Of a stretch of DNA of 64,000 nt, positions 1 to 9,135 are shown piece after piece; the first letter of the stretch is position 1; every line of letters begins with the position of its first letter. The stretch is from DASWJZ01 sp963761005. GTDB lineage: Bacteria > Pseudomonadota > Alphaproteobacteria > Rhizobiales > Afifellaceae. The notes under the pieces were generated by a model, which saw nothing but the letters and a program-made list of their open reading frames with translations, ran no database searches and was not told the origin of the DNA. The stretch spans positions 41,215 to 105,214 of the forward strand of contig CAVXFK010000001.1 in assembly GCA_963761005.1 (NCBI GenBank). Reading direction: 5' to 3'. A program made the translations under genes and the position numbers.

Positions 1-2
1 CG

Positions 3-2144
3 CCGGTGCTCTGGCGGAAGCTCCCGGGCGCCCGCTCCGCCGGCCGCGTGCAGTCGGTCGCGCTCCGTCTCGTCTGCGACCGCGAAGCGGAGATCGAGCG
101 CTTCCGCCCACAGGAATACTGGTCCGTCATCGCGACGCTGCGCACGCCTCGGAACGAGGCCTTCTCCGCCCGTCTTACCTCGCTCAAGGGCCGGAAGCTC
201 GACCGTCTCTCGATCGGGGGCGGTGATGACGCGGGCGCCGCCAAGCGGCTGCTTGACGCCGCGACGTTCGCCGTCGCTTCGGTCGAATCGAAGCCGCAGC
301 GGCGCAACCCCCCGCCTCCCTTCATTACCTCCACGCTGCAGCAGGAGGCACAACGTAAGCTCGGCTTTGACGCAAGCCGCACCATGCGCTTGGCGCAGCG
401 TCTCTATGAGGGTGTCGACCTCGGCGGCGAGACGGTCGGCCTCATCACCTATATGCGCACCGACGGATTCGACATCGCGCCGGAGGCGCTTTCCGCCGCG
501 CGTCACGTGATCGAGCACGAATACGGCGCGCACTACATGCCCGACGCGCCGCGCCGCTACCACGCCAAGGTCAAGAATGCGCAGGAAGCGCATGAGGCGA
601 TCCGCCCGACCGACCTCGCCCGCCTCCCAGCCGACGTCTCCCGTTTCGTCGAGAGTGACGAGGCCAGGCTCTACGAGCTGATCTGGAAGCGCACGATCGC
701 GAGCCAGATGGCTTCCGCGGAGCTTGAGCGCACTACGATTGAGATCGATGCCCGCAGCCCGGAAGGCGACGCGGGCCTGCGCGCGACCGGCACCGTCATC
801 CGCTTCGACGGCTTCCTGACGCTCTATCAGGAAGGCCGCGACGACGAGGACGACGAGGACGGCGGTCGCCTTCCGCCGATGAGCGCCGGCGAGCGGCTCG
901 CGCGCGAGAGGATCGACGCGACGCAGCATTTCACGGAGCCGCCGCCGCGCTACACCGAAGCCTCACTCATCAAGAAGATGGAGGAACTCGGGATCGGCCG
1001 CCCGTCGACCTACGCGCAGACGATGGAGACGCTCAGGAAGCGTGACTATGTCCGCCTCGACCGCAAGCGCCTGGTGCCCGAGGACAAGGGCCGCATCGTC
1101 ACCGCCTTTCTGGAAGACTTCTTCAAGCGCTACGTCGAATTCGACTTCACGGCCGACCTCGAGGAGAAGCTCGACAAGATTTCCGCTGGCGAGCTCTCCT
1201 GGAAGGATGTGCTTCGCGACTTCTGGCGCGATTTTGCCGCGAACATCGCCGACGCGAGCGAGATCAGCCGCTCGGAGGTGATCGAGGCGCTGAACGAGCT
1301 TCTCGCCGACCATCTCTTTCCGCCCCGCGCCGACGGCGGCGATCCGCGCGAATGCCCGGCCTGCAAGGCGGGAAAGCTGTCCCTGAAGCTCGGGAAGTTC
1401 GGCGCCTTCATCGGCTGCTCCAACTATCCCGAATGCCGCTACACGAGGCAGCTCGGCGCGAACGGCGACGACGCCGCGGCCGTCGCGACGGTGGCTCCGG
1501 AGGGGACCGCGCTCGGCGACGACCCGGAGAGCGGGCTCCCGGTGATGCTTCGGAACGGCCGTTTCGGCCCCTATGTCCAGCTCGGTCCAGACGGCGAGAA
1601 GGGCGGAGCAAAGCCGAAGCGCGCCTCGATCCCGAAGGGCTGGGCAGTCGATCAGATCGACCTGCAGGCCGCGCTGAAGCTGCTCTCCTTACCGCGCGAG
1701 ATCGGCATCCATCCGGAGACGGGCGCGCCAATCGTGGCGGGCATCGGCCGCTACGGGCCGTTTGTCGAGAACGCCGGCAAATATGCCAATCTCGACAGCG
1801 TCGACGAGGTCTTCACGGTCGGCCCGAACCGCGCCATCTCGTTGCTGGCCGAGAAGAAGAGCGGGCGCGGGCGCGCCGCGCCCTCGGCGCTGAAGAGCTT
1901 CGAGCATCCGACCGAAGGCGGCGCGATCACCGTGCGCTCCGGGCGCTACGGCCCTTACGTTAATCATGGCAAGGTGAATGCCACGCTCCCCCGGAACCTG
2001 AAGCCGGAGGACGTGACTTTAGAGCAGGCGCTCGAGCTCCTTGCCGAGCGGGCTGGCCGCGCCCCGGCGAAGAAGGCAGCACCGAAGGCGCGCAAGGCGC
2101 CCACCAAGAAGCCGCGCGCGAAAGCCAAGGCGGTGGCCGAATAG
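3..2144 (+). CDS. topA: DNA topoisomerase I, C-terminal part (5' end outside window)
   Basis: Type IA topoisomerase that relaxes negatively supercoiled DNA through a 5'-phosphotyrosine intermediate. The reading frame is open from the first bases of the window, so the N-terminal TOPRIM region is missing. The catalytic tyrosine lies in the ITYMRTDG motif at about 446-469. A four-cysteine zinc finger (CPAC, then GCSNYPEC) lies near 1350-1440. It is followed by three C-terminal DNA-binding repeats with the cores RFGPYVQLG, RYGPFVEN and RYGPYVNHG, and a Lys/Ala-rich basic tail. The stop is 7 bases before the likely rnr start, so the two genes are probably co-transcribed. Confidence 0.97.
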   Translation, partial: PVLWRKLPGARSAGRVQSVALRLVCDREAEIERFRPQEYWSVIATLRTPRNEAFSARLTSLKGRKLDRLSIGGGDDAGAAKRLLDAATFAVASVESKPQRRNPPPPFITSTLQQEAQRKLGFDASRTMRLAQRLYEGVDLGGETVGLITYMRTDGFDIAPEALSAARHVIEHEYGAHYMPDAPRRYHAKVKNAQEAHEAIRPTDLARLPADVSRFVESDEARLYELIWKRTIASQMASAELERTTIEIDARSPEGDAGLRATGTVIRFDGFLTLYQEGRDDEDDEDGGRLPPMSAGERLARERIDATQHFTEPPPRYTEASLIKKMEELGIGRPSTYAQTMETLRKRDYVRLDRKRLVPEDKGRIVTAFLEDFFKRYVEFDFTADLEEKLDKISAGELSWKDVLRDFWRDFAANIADASEISRSEVIEALNELLADHLFPPRADGGDPRECPACKAGKLSLKLGKFGAFIGCSNYPECRYTRQLGANGDDAAAVATVAPEGTALGDDPESGLPVMLRNGRFGPYVQLGPDGEKGGAKPKRASIPKGWAVDQIDLQAALKLLSLPREIGIHPETGAPIVAGIGRYGPFVENAGKYANLDSVDEVFTVGPNRAISLLAEKKSGRGRAAPSALKSFEHPTEGGAITVRSGRYGPYVNHGKVNATLPRNLKPEDVTLEQALELLAERAGRAPAKKAAPKARKAPTKKPRAKAKAVAE

Positions 2145-2151
2145 GACCGAA

Positions 2152-4398
2152 TTGCCGCGAAAGCCCAAAGAGAAATCGACGCCCGCGTTTCCAAGCCGCG
2201 AGGCGATCCTCGAATTCGTGGCCGAGCGCTCCGGCAAAGCGGGGAAGCGCGACATCGCCCGCGCCTTCGGCCTCTCCGGCGGACAGAAGATCGCTTTGAA
2301 ACGCATCCTGCGTGAGCTTGCCGACGAAGGTCTGATCGAGAGCCGCCGCAGACGCCTGCACCGGCCCGGCGACCTCCCCTCCGTAACGGTGCTCGCCGTC
2401 GAAGGCATCGACGACGAAGGCGAGCCGATCGGCGTTCCCGTCGAATGGGACGAGGAATGGGGCGACGCCCCGCGCATCGTCATCGCGCCCGACGGCAAGG
2501 GCGGGCGCCACCGCGCGCCAGGCATCGGCGACCGCGTGCTCGCGCGGCTGACGCCGGAGCCGGAGACCGGCGGCTTCACCGCGCGTGTCGTCCGGCTGCT
2601 TGAGCGTCCGCCGCGCGCTTCGCTCGGCATCTTCCGCCAGCGCGACGGCGAGTCCCGCATCGTACCCGTCGCCCGCCGCGACGCTGAGCTCGTCGTTTCG
2701 CCGGACGCCGCGAAGGGCGCGCGCGATGGCGAGCTTGTCTCCGTCGAGGTGGCGAAGGGTGGCCGCCTTGGGCTGCCGACGGGCCGCGTTATCGAGCGCC
2801 TCGGCGATGTCTCGAGTGAGAAAGCCGTCAGCCTGATTGCGCTCGAGGAGCACGGCATCCCGCATATTTTTCCGCGTGCCGTTCTCGAAGCAGCGGAGGC
2901 CGCGCACGCCGCCGACATGGCGCACCGCGAGGACTGCCGCGATTTACCGCTCGTCACCATCGACCCGGTCGACGCGCGCGACCACGACGACGCGGTCCAC
3001 GCCGCGCCCGATCCCAAGCATCCCGGCGGCTTCATCGTCACCGTCGCGATCGCCGACGTCGCCTGGTACGTGCGCCCCGGTTCGGAGCTCGATCGCGAGG
3101 CGGCGAAGCGCGGCAACTCCGTCTATTTCCCCGGGCGCGTCGTGCCGATGCTGCCGGAGCGCATCTCCAACGACCTTTGCTCGCTCCGCGAAGGCGAGCC
3201 GCGCCCTGCCCTCGCCGTTCGCATGCGGATCTCCGCTGACGGCAGGAAGCACGGCCAGAGCATCCACCGCATCCTGATGCGCTCGGCCGCGAAGCTCGCC
3301 TACGAGGAAGCGCAGGACGCGATCGATGGCAATCCGAACAGCAGGACTGCGCCCCTCGTCGAACCTGTGCTGAAGCCATTATGGGCGGCCTACGCGGCGC
3401 TCTCCCGCGCCCGCGACCAGCGCGAGCCGCTCGCAATCGACCTCCCTGAGCGGAAGGTGCTTCTCGGCGACGACGGCTCGGTCGACCGCATCGTCGTGCC
3501 GCCGCGGCTTGAGGCGCACCGGCTGATCGAGGAGTTCATGATCCAGGCAAATGTCGCCGCCGCCGAGATGCTTGAGGCGAAGAAGGCGGCAATCGTCTAC
3601 CGCATCCACGACGAGCCGGCGTGGGAGAAGCTGGAGGCGCTCCGCGATTTCCTCGGCTCGCTCGACATGAGCTTTCCGAAGGCCGGCAGCCTCCGCCCAA
3701 GCCAGTTCAATGGCGTCCTCAATCGCGTCGCCGGCACGCCGAACGCGCTTCTCGTCAACGAGGTCATCCTGCGCTCGCAGAGCCAGGCCGAATATTCGAT
3801 TCAGAACATCGGGCACTTCGGCCTGAACCTGAGGCGCTATGTTCATTTCACTTCGCCGATCCGCCGCTACGCCGACCTCCTCGTGCACCGCGCACTGATT
3901 TCCACTCTTGATCTGGGCGCCGGCGGCCTGCGAGCCGCCGACGAGAAGAACCTCGAGCGCGTCGCCGCCGAGATCTCGGTCGCCGAGCGCCGCGCCATGG
4001 CGGCGGAACGCGACACGGTCGACCGGCTGATCGCCTTCTGGCTCGCCGACCGCGTCGGCGCGCATTTCGAAGGCCGCATCCGCGGCGTTACCCGCGCCGG
4101 GCTCTTCGTCGAGCTGCAAGAAAGCGGCGCCGACGGCTTCGTGCCGATCTCGACGATCGGCGAGGATTTCTACGAGTATCACGAGGCGCACCATCGCCTC
4201 GTCGGCCGCACGACCGGCGAGACGTTCCGGCTCGGCGACGCGGTGGAGGTGCGCCTCGTCGAGGCGCTTCCCTATGCCGGGAGCCTCAGGCTGGAGCTGA
4301 TCCGCGACGCCCCGCGCGCCGGCCGCGGCGGGAGGCGAAACGGGGGGAGCACAAGGCCGGGCAAGAAGTCGAAGCGGCGCGACCGGCGTTCCGCCTGA
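2152..4398 (+). CDS. rnr: Ribonuclease R
   Basis: A 3'-5' hydrolytic exoribonuclease of the RNase II/R family (748 aa). A winged-helix domain lies near residues 15-65, then cold-shock-like regions, the RNB catalytic domain with the acidic cluster DARDHDD, and an S1 RNA-binding domain with a basic tail (KKSKRRDRRS). The frame is open far into topA, but a TTG at 2152, just after the topA stop and behind an AGGAC sequence, gives an N terminus of normal length. I chose it over upstream codons that would overlap topA by more than 100 bases. topA-rnr adjacency is common in Hyphomicrobiales. The exact start is uncertain. Confidence 0.94.
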   Translation: MPRKPKEKSTPAFPSREAILEFVAERSGKAGKRDIARAFGLSGGQKIALKRILRELADEGLIESRRRRLHRPGDLPSVTVLAVEGIDDEGEPIGVPVEWDEEWGDAPRIVIAPDGKGGRHRAPGIGDRVLARLTPEPETGGFTARVVRLLERPPRASLGIFRQRDGESRIVPVARRDAELVVSPDAAKGARDGELVSVEVAKGGRLGLPTGRVIERLGDVSSEKAVSLIALEEHGIPHIFPRAVLEAAEAAHAADMAHREDCRDLPLVTIDPVDARDHDDAVHAAPDPKHPGGFIVTVAIADVAWYVRPGSELDREAAKRGNSVYFPGRVVPMLPERISNDLCSLREGEPRPALAVRMRISADGRKHGQSIHRILMRSAAKLAYEEAQDAIDGNPNSRTAPLVEPVLKPLWAAYAALSRARDQREPLAIDLPERKVLLGDDGSVDRIVVPPRLEAHRLIEEFMIQANVAAAEMLEAKKAAIVYRIHDEPAWEKLEALRDFLGSLDMSFPKAGSLRPSQFNGVLNRVAGTPNALLVNEVILRSQSQAEYSIQNIGHFGLNLRRYVHFTSPIRRYADLLVHRALISTLDLGAGGLRAADEKNLERVAAEISVAERRAMAAERDTVDRLIAFWLADRVGAHFEGRIRGVTRAGLFVELQESGADGFVPISTIGEDFYEYHEAHHRLVGRTTGETFRLGDAVEVRLVEALPYAGSLRLELIRDAPRAGRGGRRNGGSTRPGKKSKRRDRRSA

Positions 4399-4462
4399 CC
4401 TTGACTTTGCCCCTTTGAGGGGTCATTTCACCGCGACCTTTGAACCCTCAGGAACAGCGCCG

Positions 4463-4630
4463 ATGGCCAAGGCCGCGAGCATAAAGATCCGCCTCGTCAG
4501 CGAGGAGGGCACGGGCTTCTTCTACGTGGCGAAGAAGAACTCGCGCACGATGACGGAGAAGCTCTCGCTTCGGAAATACGATCCGAAGGCGCGCAAGCAC
4601 GTCCTCTTCAAGGAAGCGAAGATCAAGTAG
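4463..4630 (+). CDS. rpmG: 50S ribosomal protein L33
   Basis: A 55-residue ribosomal protein of the large subunit, very basic (KIRLVSEEGTGFFYVAKKN, ending FKEAKIK). It lacks the Cys pairs of zinc-binding L33 paralogues, as expected for the Cys-minus proteobacterial form. The ATG at 4463 follows an AGGAACAG ribosome-binding site at about 4450. A TTGACT at 4401 could be a -35 element, though no good -10 follows. A strong intrinsic terminator follows 21 bases after the stop, so this is the last gene of its transcript. Confidence 0.97.
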   Translation: MAKAASIKIRLVSEEGTGFFYVAKKNSRTMTEKLSLRKYDPKARKHVLFKEAKIK

Positions 4631-4651
4631 AGGCCGGAAGGCCAGCCGCTC

Positions 4652-4677
4652 AAAAGGCGCCGCAGGGCGCCTTTTTC
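4652..4677 (+). terminator. Intrinsic terminator of rpmG
   Basis: A 9-bp perfect stem (AAAAGGCGC, 4652-4660; GCGCCTTTT, 4667-4675) with a 6-base loop runs straight into a T tract at 4672-4676. It is oriented for the plus-strand transcript ending with rpmG. Confidence 0.85.
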
Positions 4678-4942
4678 ATTCTTTGGGGCAAAAAAGTGGC
4701 CGGCCGGACCGTGGCTGTACGAGGAGGCCACTCACCACGTCCCGACCGGCCGACCCCACGGACCCAGGAGATGCGGCGGACCTGAGCAAATCCATGGGGT
4801 ATTCGCATTTTTGAATATTGCAGCTGCCGCTGCGCCGCCCCCGTAGGCTGCACTGAAGCGCAAGCGCCGGCCGATTTCTACCAGTTGGTTCACACTTGGT
4901 TAAAAGTGTAACCAAAATTGCAATAGTTAGATGAAGATAAAA
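4678..4942. other. Intergenic region between rpmG and pleD, no gene seen
   Basis: The genes are convergent. No credible reading frame is present. An imperfect inverted repeat at 4885-4915 (TTGGTT-ACACTT arms with one bulged base) lies just past the 3' end of pleD. It has no T tract on either side and could be a Rho-independent-like hairpin only by inference. Confidence 0.5.
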
Positions 4943-6310
4943 TCACGCGGCGCTTGCGACAACCCTATTCCGGCCCGCGTGTTTAGCCGCATAAAGAGCC
5001 TCGTCGGCCCGCTTGATCAGGGCGTCGGCGCTATCCGATGCACCACGCCATTCGGCAATTCCGATGCTGACCGTGACCGGGATGTTGGTGTGCGACCGCG
5101 TGGCGAACGGCACCTTCTCCACATCGCATCTGAGCCGCTCCGCGACGCCGCTCGCGAACGCCGCGTCGGTCTCCGGCATGACCAGGATGAACTCCTCGCC
5201 GCCGTAGCGGACGACAAGGTCGATGCCCCGCACGCCTTTCTTCAGCCGATCCGAAAAGTCCTTGAGCACGTCGTCGCCGGCGTCGTGGCCATAGGTGTCG
5301 TTGATGGTCTTGAAGTGGTCGATGTCGAAGATCAGGACACAGACCGGCTTCTCGGTCGCCGACGCGCGCGCGACGGCGGAGGCGAGATGCGCATCGAGAT
5401 AGCGGCGATTGTAGAGGCCGGTCAGCGGATCGGTGACGGCGAGTTCGACCGCGCTTGAGACGGTGCTGCGGAGCAGCTCCTGATAGAGCTTGCGACGAAG
5501 CTGCGTGCGCACGCGCGCGCGCAGCTCGTTCGAGTCGATCGGCCTGATGATGTAGTCGTTGACGCCGAGGTCGAGCGCCCGCATCACGAGCTGCGTCTGC
5601 TCCGCGTCGGTGATGAGCACGACCGGCGTCTGCCGCAGGCCGTCGATGGTTCTGATCTGCGTGCAGAGGCGCAGTCCGTCGCCGGCCTTGAGCGACGCGC
5701 TGATCATGATGACGTCGAACGCGCCGCTCTCCGCACGCTCAACCGCCGCAACCGGGTCGTCGGTGATCTCGATCTCGAACGGGCGCGGCAGCGCCTGGCG
5801 GATCGCGCGCGTCGAATTCGCACGGTCGTCGACGATCAGGATTCGGCCGCAAATATCTGCGCTGTCAGTCAGAATCGTCGTGGCGTTCAGTCCGACGGAT
5901 TCAAGCGCCTCGGCGCGAAGCTCGAGCTCGTCGGTGATCGTCTTCAGGCGGAGCAGGCTCTTCACCCGCGTCAGCAACGCGACGTGGCCGACCGGCTTGG
6001 TCAGGAAATCGTCGGCGCCGCATTCAAGCCCCTTCACGCGGTCTTCCGCGTTGTCGAGCGAGGTGACCATGACGACCGGAACATGTGCCGTGCGCGGGTT
6101 GGCCTTCAAAGCTGCGCAGACCTCGAAGCCCGTCATGTCGGGCATCATCACGTCGAGGAGCACGAGGTCGACGCGCTCCTTCTCCGCGACGTCGAGCGCT
6201 TCGCGGCCGGAGAGCGCGGTGCGCACGTCGAAGTATTCCGCCTGTAGGCGCGACTCGAGGAGCCGCACATTGGCAGCGATATCGTCGACGACGAGAACAC
6301 GCGACGTCAC
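4943..6310 (-). CDS. pleD: PleD-type response regulator diguanylate cyclase
   Basis: A 455-aa protein with PleD architecture: a receiver domain (phospho-acceptor Asp53 in LLDVMMPD, Lys105 in TKP), a second receiver-like domain at about residues 155-275 that lacks a clear acceptor Asp (FDVIMISA), and a GGDEF domain with active-site GGEEF at 370-374. An intact allosteric inhibition site, RGID at 361-364, sits five residues before it, so feedback inhibition by c-di-GMP is expected. It makes c-di-GMP from two GTP when the first receiver is phosphorylated. It starts 12 bases after the divK stop and forms an operon with it, as in other alphaproteobacteria. In Caulobacter this pair controls the polar cell cycle. 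Confidence 0.96.
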   Translation of the reverse strand: MTSRVLVVDDIAANVRLLESRLQAEYFDVRTALSGREALDVAEKERVDLVLLDVMMPDMTGFEVCAALKANPRTAHVPVVMVTSLDNAEDRVKGLECGADDFLTKPVGHVALLTRVKSLLRLKTITDELELRAEALESVGLNATTILTDSADICGRILIVDDRANSTRAIRQALPRPFEIEITDDPVAAVERAESGAFDVIMISASLKAGDGLRLCTQIRTIDGLRQTPVVLITDAEQTQLVMRALDLGVNDYIIRPIDSNELRARVRTQLRRKLYQELLRSTVSSAVELAVTDPLTGLYNRRYLDAHLASAVARASATEKPVCVLIFDIDHFKTINDTYGHDAGDDVLKDFSDRLKKGVRGIDLVVRYGGEEFILVMPETDAAFASGVAERLRCDVEKVPFATRSHTNIPVTVSIGIAEWRGASDSADALIKRADEALYAAKHAGRNRVVASAA

Positions 6311-6322
6311 GGCACCCGATCC

Positions 6323-6694
6323 TCAGGCAGGACCGACATAGGATTTGACGGTCTCGATGAAGGTCGAGACCGAGATCGGCTTTGAGAGATAGCCCTCGCA
6401 GCCGCCTTGCCGGATGCGTTCCTCGTCGCCCTTCATGGCGAAGGCGGTGACCGCGATCACGGGGATGTGGCGGAGCCCTTCGTCCTGCTTGATGCGCTTC
6501 GTCACCTCCAGCCCGGATATCTCGGGAAGCTGGATGTCCATGATGATGAGATCGGGCTGCTGCTCCTTCAGCGCGTCGAGCGCCTCGTAGCCGTTGCGCA
6601 TGGGCATGGTCGCGTAGCCGTTCGCGCGCAGGAGGTCGTTGAAGAGCTTCATGTTGAGCTCATTGTCCTCAACGATCATGACCGTCTTTGCCAC
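6323..6694 (-). CDS. divK: Single-domain response regulator DivK
   Basis: A 123-aa stand-alone receiver domain with no output domain. The acidic pocket includes Glu9-Asp10, the phospho-acceptor is Asp53 (LIIMDIQLPEISG), the switch Thr is in VTAFAMKGD, and the Lys is in YLSKP. DivK shuttles phosphate between polar kinases and phosphatases (DivJ/PleC family) and, through DivL, lowers CtrA activity. Those partners are not in this window. It is the first gene of the divK-pleD operon, with about 170 bases of non-coding sequence upstream towards dinB. Confidence 0.96.
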   Translation of the reverse strand: MAKTVMIVEDNELNMKLFNDLLRANGYATMPMRNGYEALDALKEQQPDLIIMDIQLPEISGLEVTKRIKQDEGLRHIPVIAVTAFAMKGDEERIRQGGCEGYLSKPISVSTFIETVKSYVGPA

Positions 6695-6867
6695 GACGCT
6701 CTTCCTTCACCTGGCCGGTTGTGATTTTTCGCGATTCCCCTGCGAATTCAAAGAAGCATATCCGCGCTTAAGGAAACGAGAATCCGTCTGCCTGCCAGCT
6801 GGAACAGAGGCGGAACAGTGCGGCAGGCCGGCCGGCTCTTGTCGGCGCCGGCGTCCGGGAGGAGACT

Positions 6868-8172
6868 GTGGCGGTGGATTCGACCGGCACCGCCAAGCTT
6901 TGCCGCGACTGCTTCCATTGCACGCAGGAAGTCGCAAAACGCTGCCCGAAATGTGGCAGCCCGCGCCTCGTCGCGCACCCGGAGCTCTTTTCGCTCTCGA
7001 TCGCGCATGTCGACTGCGACGCCTTTTACGCGGCGGTCGAGAAGCGCGACGATCCCTCCATTGCCGATAAGCCGGTCATCGTCGGCGGCGGCCGCCGCGG
7101 CGTCGTGTCGGCGGCCTGTTACGTCGCCCGCACCTATGGCGTGCGCTCGGCGATGCCGATGTTCAAGGCGCTCGCGGCCTGCCCTGACGCCGTCGTGATC
7201 CCGCCCGACATGGCGAAATATGCGCGCGTCGGGCGCGAGGTGCGCGAGCTGATGCTGGCGCTGACGCCGGCCGTCGAGCCGCTCTCGATCGACGAGGCCT
7301 TCCTTGACCTGTCCGGCACCGAGCGCGTGCACGGCGCACCGGCAGCCGTGACCCTCGCCCGCTTCCAGCGGCGTCTCGAGCAGGAGATCGGCGTCACCGC
7401 TTCCGTCGGCCTGAGCCACAACAAGTTCCTCGCGAAAATCGCCTCCGACCTCGACAAGCCGCGCGGCTTTGCCGTGATCGGGCGCGCCGAGACGCTGTCC
7501 TTCCTCGCCGCGCAGCCTGTTTCGATCATCTGGGGCGTCGGCAAGGCGATGCAGGATCGGCTCGCGCGCGACGGCCTGACTCGCATCGCCGATCTCCAGA
7601 AGCTCGACGAGAAGAGCCTCGCGAAGCGCTACGGCAGCATGGGCCTAAGGCTCGCGCACCTCGCCCGTGGAGAGGACGACCGCACGGTGTCGCCGGAACG
7701 GAAGGCGAAGAGCATCTCCGCCGAGACCACCTTCGACAAGGATCGCGCCGCCGCGGCGGACCTGCTTCCGGTCTTGAGAAGGCTGTCCGAGCGCGTCTCC
7801 GCGCGGCTTAAGCGCGAGGGGCTTTCCGGCCGGCTCGTCGTGCTCAAGCTGAAGAGCGCCGATTTCCGCCTGCGCACGCGGAACGTCCGCCTCGACGGCC
7901 ATTCCAACCTCGCCGACCGCATCTTCCGCGCCGGGCGCGATCTGCTTGAAAAGGAGCTCGACGGCACGCGTTTCAGGCTGATCGGGATCGGCGTCGCGGA
8001 GCTTGGCGACGCCGCACTCATGGAGCCGCGCGACCTCGTCGATCAGGATGCCGAGAAGCGCGCCAAGGCCGAGCACGCCATGGACAAGATACGGGGCCGT
8101 TTCGGCACCGAGGGGCTCGCCCTCGGTCTCACCTTCGCCGGCAGGCCGCCGCGCGGCAAACGCTCAGCGTGA
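6868..8172 (+). CDS. dinB: DNA polymerase IV (Y family) with N-terminal zinc ribbon
   Basis: A translesion polymerase (434 aa). Residues 12-29 carry CxxC...CPKC (Cys12, 15, 26, 29), a zinc-ribbon-like extension common in rhizobial DinB proteins. The polymerase domain begins at about residue 43 with the metal-binding AHVDCDAFYA. The second catalytic motif is SIDEAFLDL, and the little-finger domain is at the C terminus. The GTG start at 6868 is supported by GGAGGA five bases upstream. It lies divergent from divK and converges with eipB, overlapping it by 9 bases. No SOS box was recognised. Confidence 0.95.
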   Translation: MAVDSTGTAKLCRDCFHCTQEVAKRCPKCGSPRLVAHPELFSLSIAHVDCDAFYAAVEKRDDPSIADKPVIVGGGRRGVVSAACYVARTYGVRSAMPMFKALAACPDAVVIPPDMAKYARVGREVRELMLALTPAVEPLSIDEAFLDLSGTERVHGAPAAVTLARFQRRLEQEIGVTASVGLSHNKFLAKIASDLDKPRGFAVIGRAETLSFLAAQPVSIIWGVGKAMQDRLARDGLTRIADLQKLDEKSLAKRYGSMGLRLAHLARGEDDRTVSPERKAKSISAETTFDKDRAAAADLLPVLRRLSERVSARLKREGLSGRLVVLKLKSADFRLRTRNVRLDGHSNLADRIFRAGRDLLEKELDGTRFRLIGIGVAELGDAALMEPRDLVDQDAEKRAKAEHAMDKIRGRFGTEGLALGLTFAGRPPRGKRSA

Positions 8173-9012
8173 GGCGCAGTCGCTGCCGGCGAGCGGCTCG
8201 ATCGACTTCAGCGAGCCGGAGAGCGCGTAGTCGCCATAGTCCATGACGAGATTGTTGGTCACGCCGTTCTCGTAGAGCGTGAAGCTCATCTGGTAGGTCG
8301 GAAGCTCTTCGCCGAGCGGGCTGTCGGCCGGATGCTCCGGATCGAAATAGCCGACCGACACCGGCCAGTGCCGCACGCCCCTTCTGAGCGGCGCGTCGGT
8401 GGCAGGCATCGCACCGCCGATGGCGGCAGCCGCCTGGTCGGTCGTCTCCCCCGTCCCCGCCCCCTCGTAGATGTTGACGGCGAGGAACCGGCGGCTGGCG
8501 CGCGCGGCGTCGAGGATCGCTTCAAGATGCTGGCTCGGGAAAAGCACGGCGCCGTCGAGCGTCACCTTCTTCTCCGCCGGCTGCTTGAGACTGACTTCGA
8601 TCGTCCCGCCTTGACGCCGCGCCTCGCCCTCAACGGCTTCGACCACCTCCTTGTTCATGGTCGTGCGCGAATCGAAGGTATAGACGTCGCCGTCGCCCGA
8701 CTCGAAAGTCGAGATGCGGAAGTCGAGCAGGCCGAGATTGCCGTCCTCGTCGCCGATATTGACGACCATGCGCTGGCGCATCTTGTAGCCGTCGCAGACG
8801 TTTCCGGTGACCTCGAAGACCATCTTCCCTTCCGCGCTCGAGACGCCGGATCCGTCGCTGGTGCGCGCAAGAGCGATGTCGTAGACGGCGCGATGCGGGG
8901 TCAGCGTGTCATGCAGCCTCGGAGCCGTCTGCGCCGCGGCAGCGGCGGCGGTTGCGTATGCACTGAAGGAAAATACGGCGAGCGCCGCACGCAGGATTCG
9001 CAGGAGGATCAT
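8164..9012 (-). CDS. eipB: EipB-like periplasmic envelope integrity protein (DUF1849)
   Basis: A 282-aa exported protein. The N terminus (MILLRILRAALAVFSFSAYA) is a signal peptide, followed by an Ala-rich stretch. The mature part matches DUF1849/EipB: an opening HRAVYDI, a body of beta-strand-like segments, and two cysteines far apart (Cys73 in NVCDGY, Cys279 in SDCAS) corresponding to the conserved disulfide known in Brucella EipB. In that family it is a spiral beta-barrel protein needed for cell envelope integrity. The ATG at 9012 sits behind the signal sequence. Longer in-frame starts exist but would bury it. Confidence 0.85.
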   Translation of the reverse strand: MILLRILRAALAVFSFSAYATAAAAAAQTAPRLHDTLTPHRAVYDIALARTSDGSGVSSAEGKMVFEVTGNVCDGYKMRQRMVVNIGDEDGNLGLLDFRISTFESGDGDVYTFDSRTTMNKEVVEAVEGEARRQGGTIEVSLKQPAEKKVTLDGAVLFPSQHLEAILDAARASRRFLAVNIYEGAGTGETTDQAAAAIGGAMPATDAPLRRGVRHWPVSVGYFDPEHPADSPLGEELPTYQMSFTLYENGVTNNLVMDYGDYALSGSLKSIEPLAGSDCASR

Positions 9013-9135
9013 GGGACCGATGCTCTCTTCGCGGGCCAAACCGCACCGCGTTGGGCAGAATTGAGCAATAGTCGCAAAGCCTGCTAATGGGAAGCCGCCG
9101 GGCGCCTTCCGCGTCGGTTCGAGGTTGACGTCATC

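Noticed and set aside
1960..4194. Long open frames on the minus strand across topA and rnr
   Set aside because: They are antisense shadows of GC-rich coding sequence: no domain, repetitive Arg/Asp/Ala composition, and the opposite strand encodes clear TopA and RNase R.
4885..4915. Inverted repeat downstream of pleD as a terminator
   Set aside because: The stem is imperfect and no T tract follows on the relevant strand, so it is mentioned only in the intergenic note.
6840..8172. Zinc-ribbon extension of DinB as a novel fusion
   Set aside because: The same N-terminal CxxC...CPxC extension is common in rhizobial DinB proteins.
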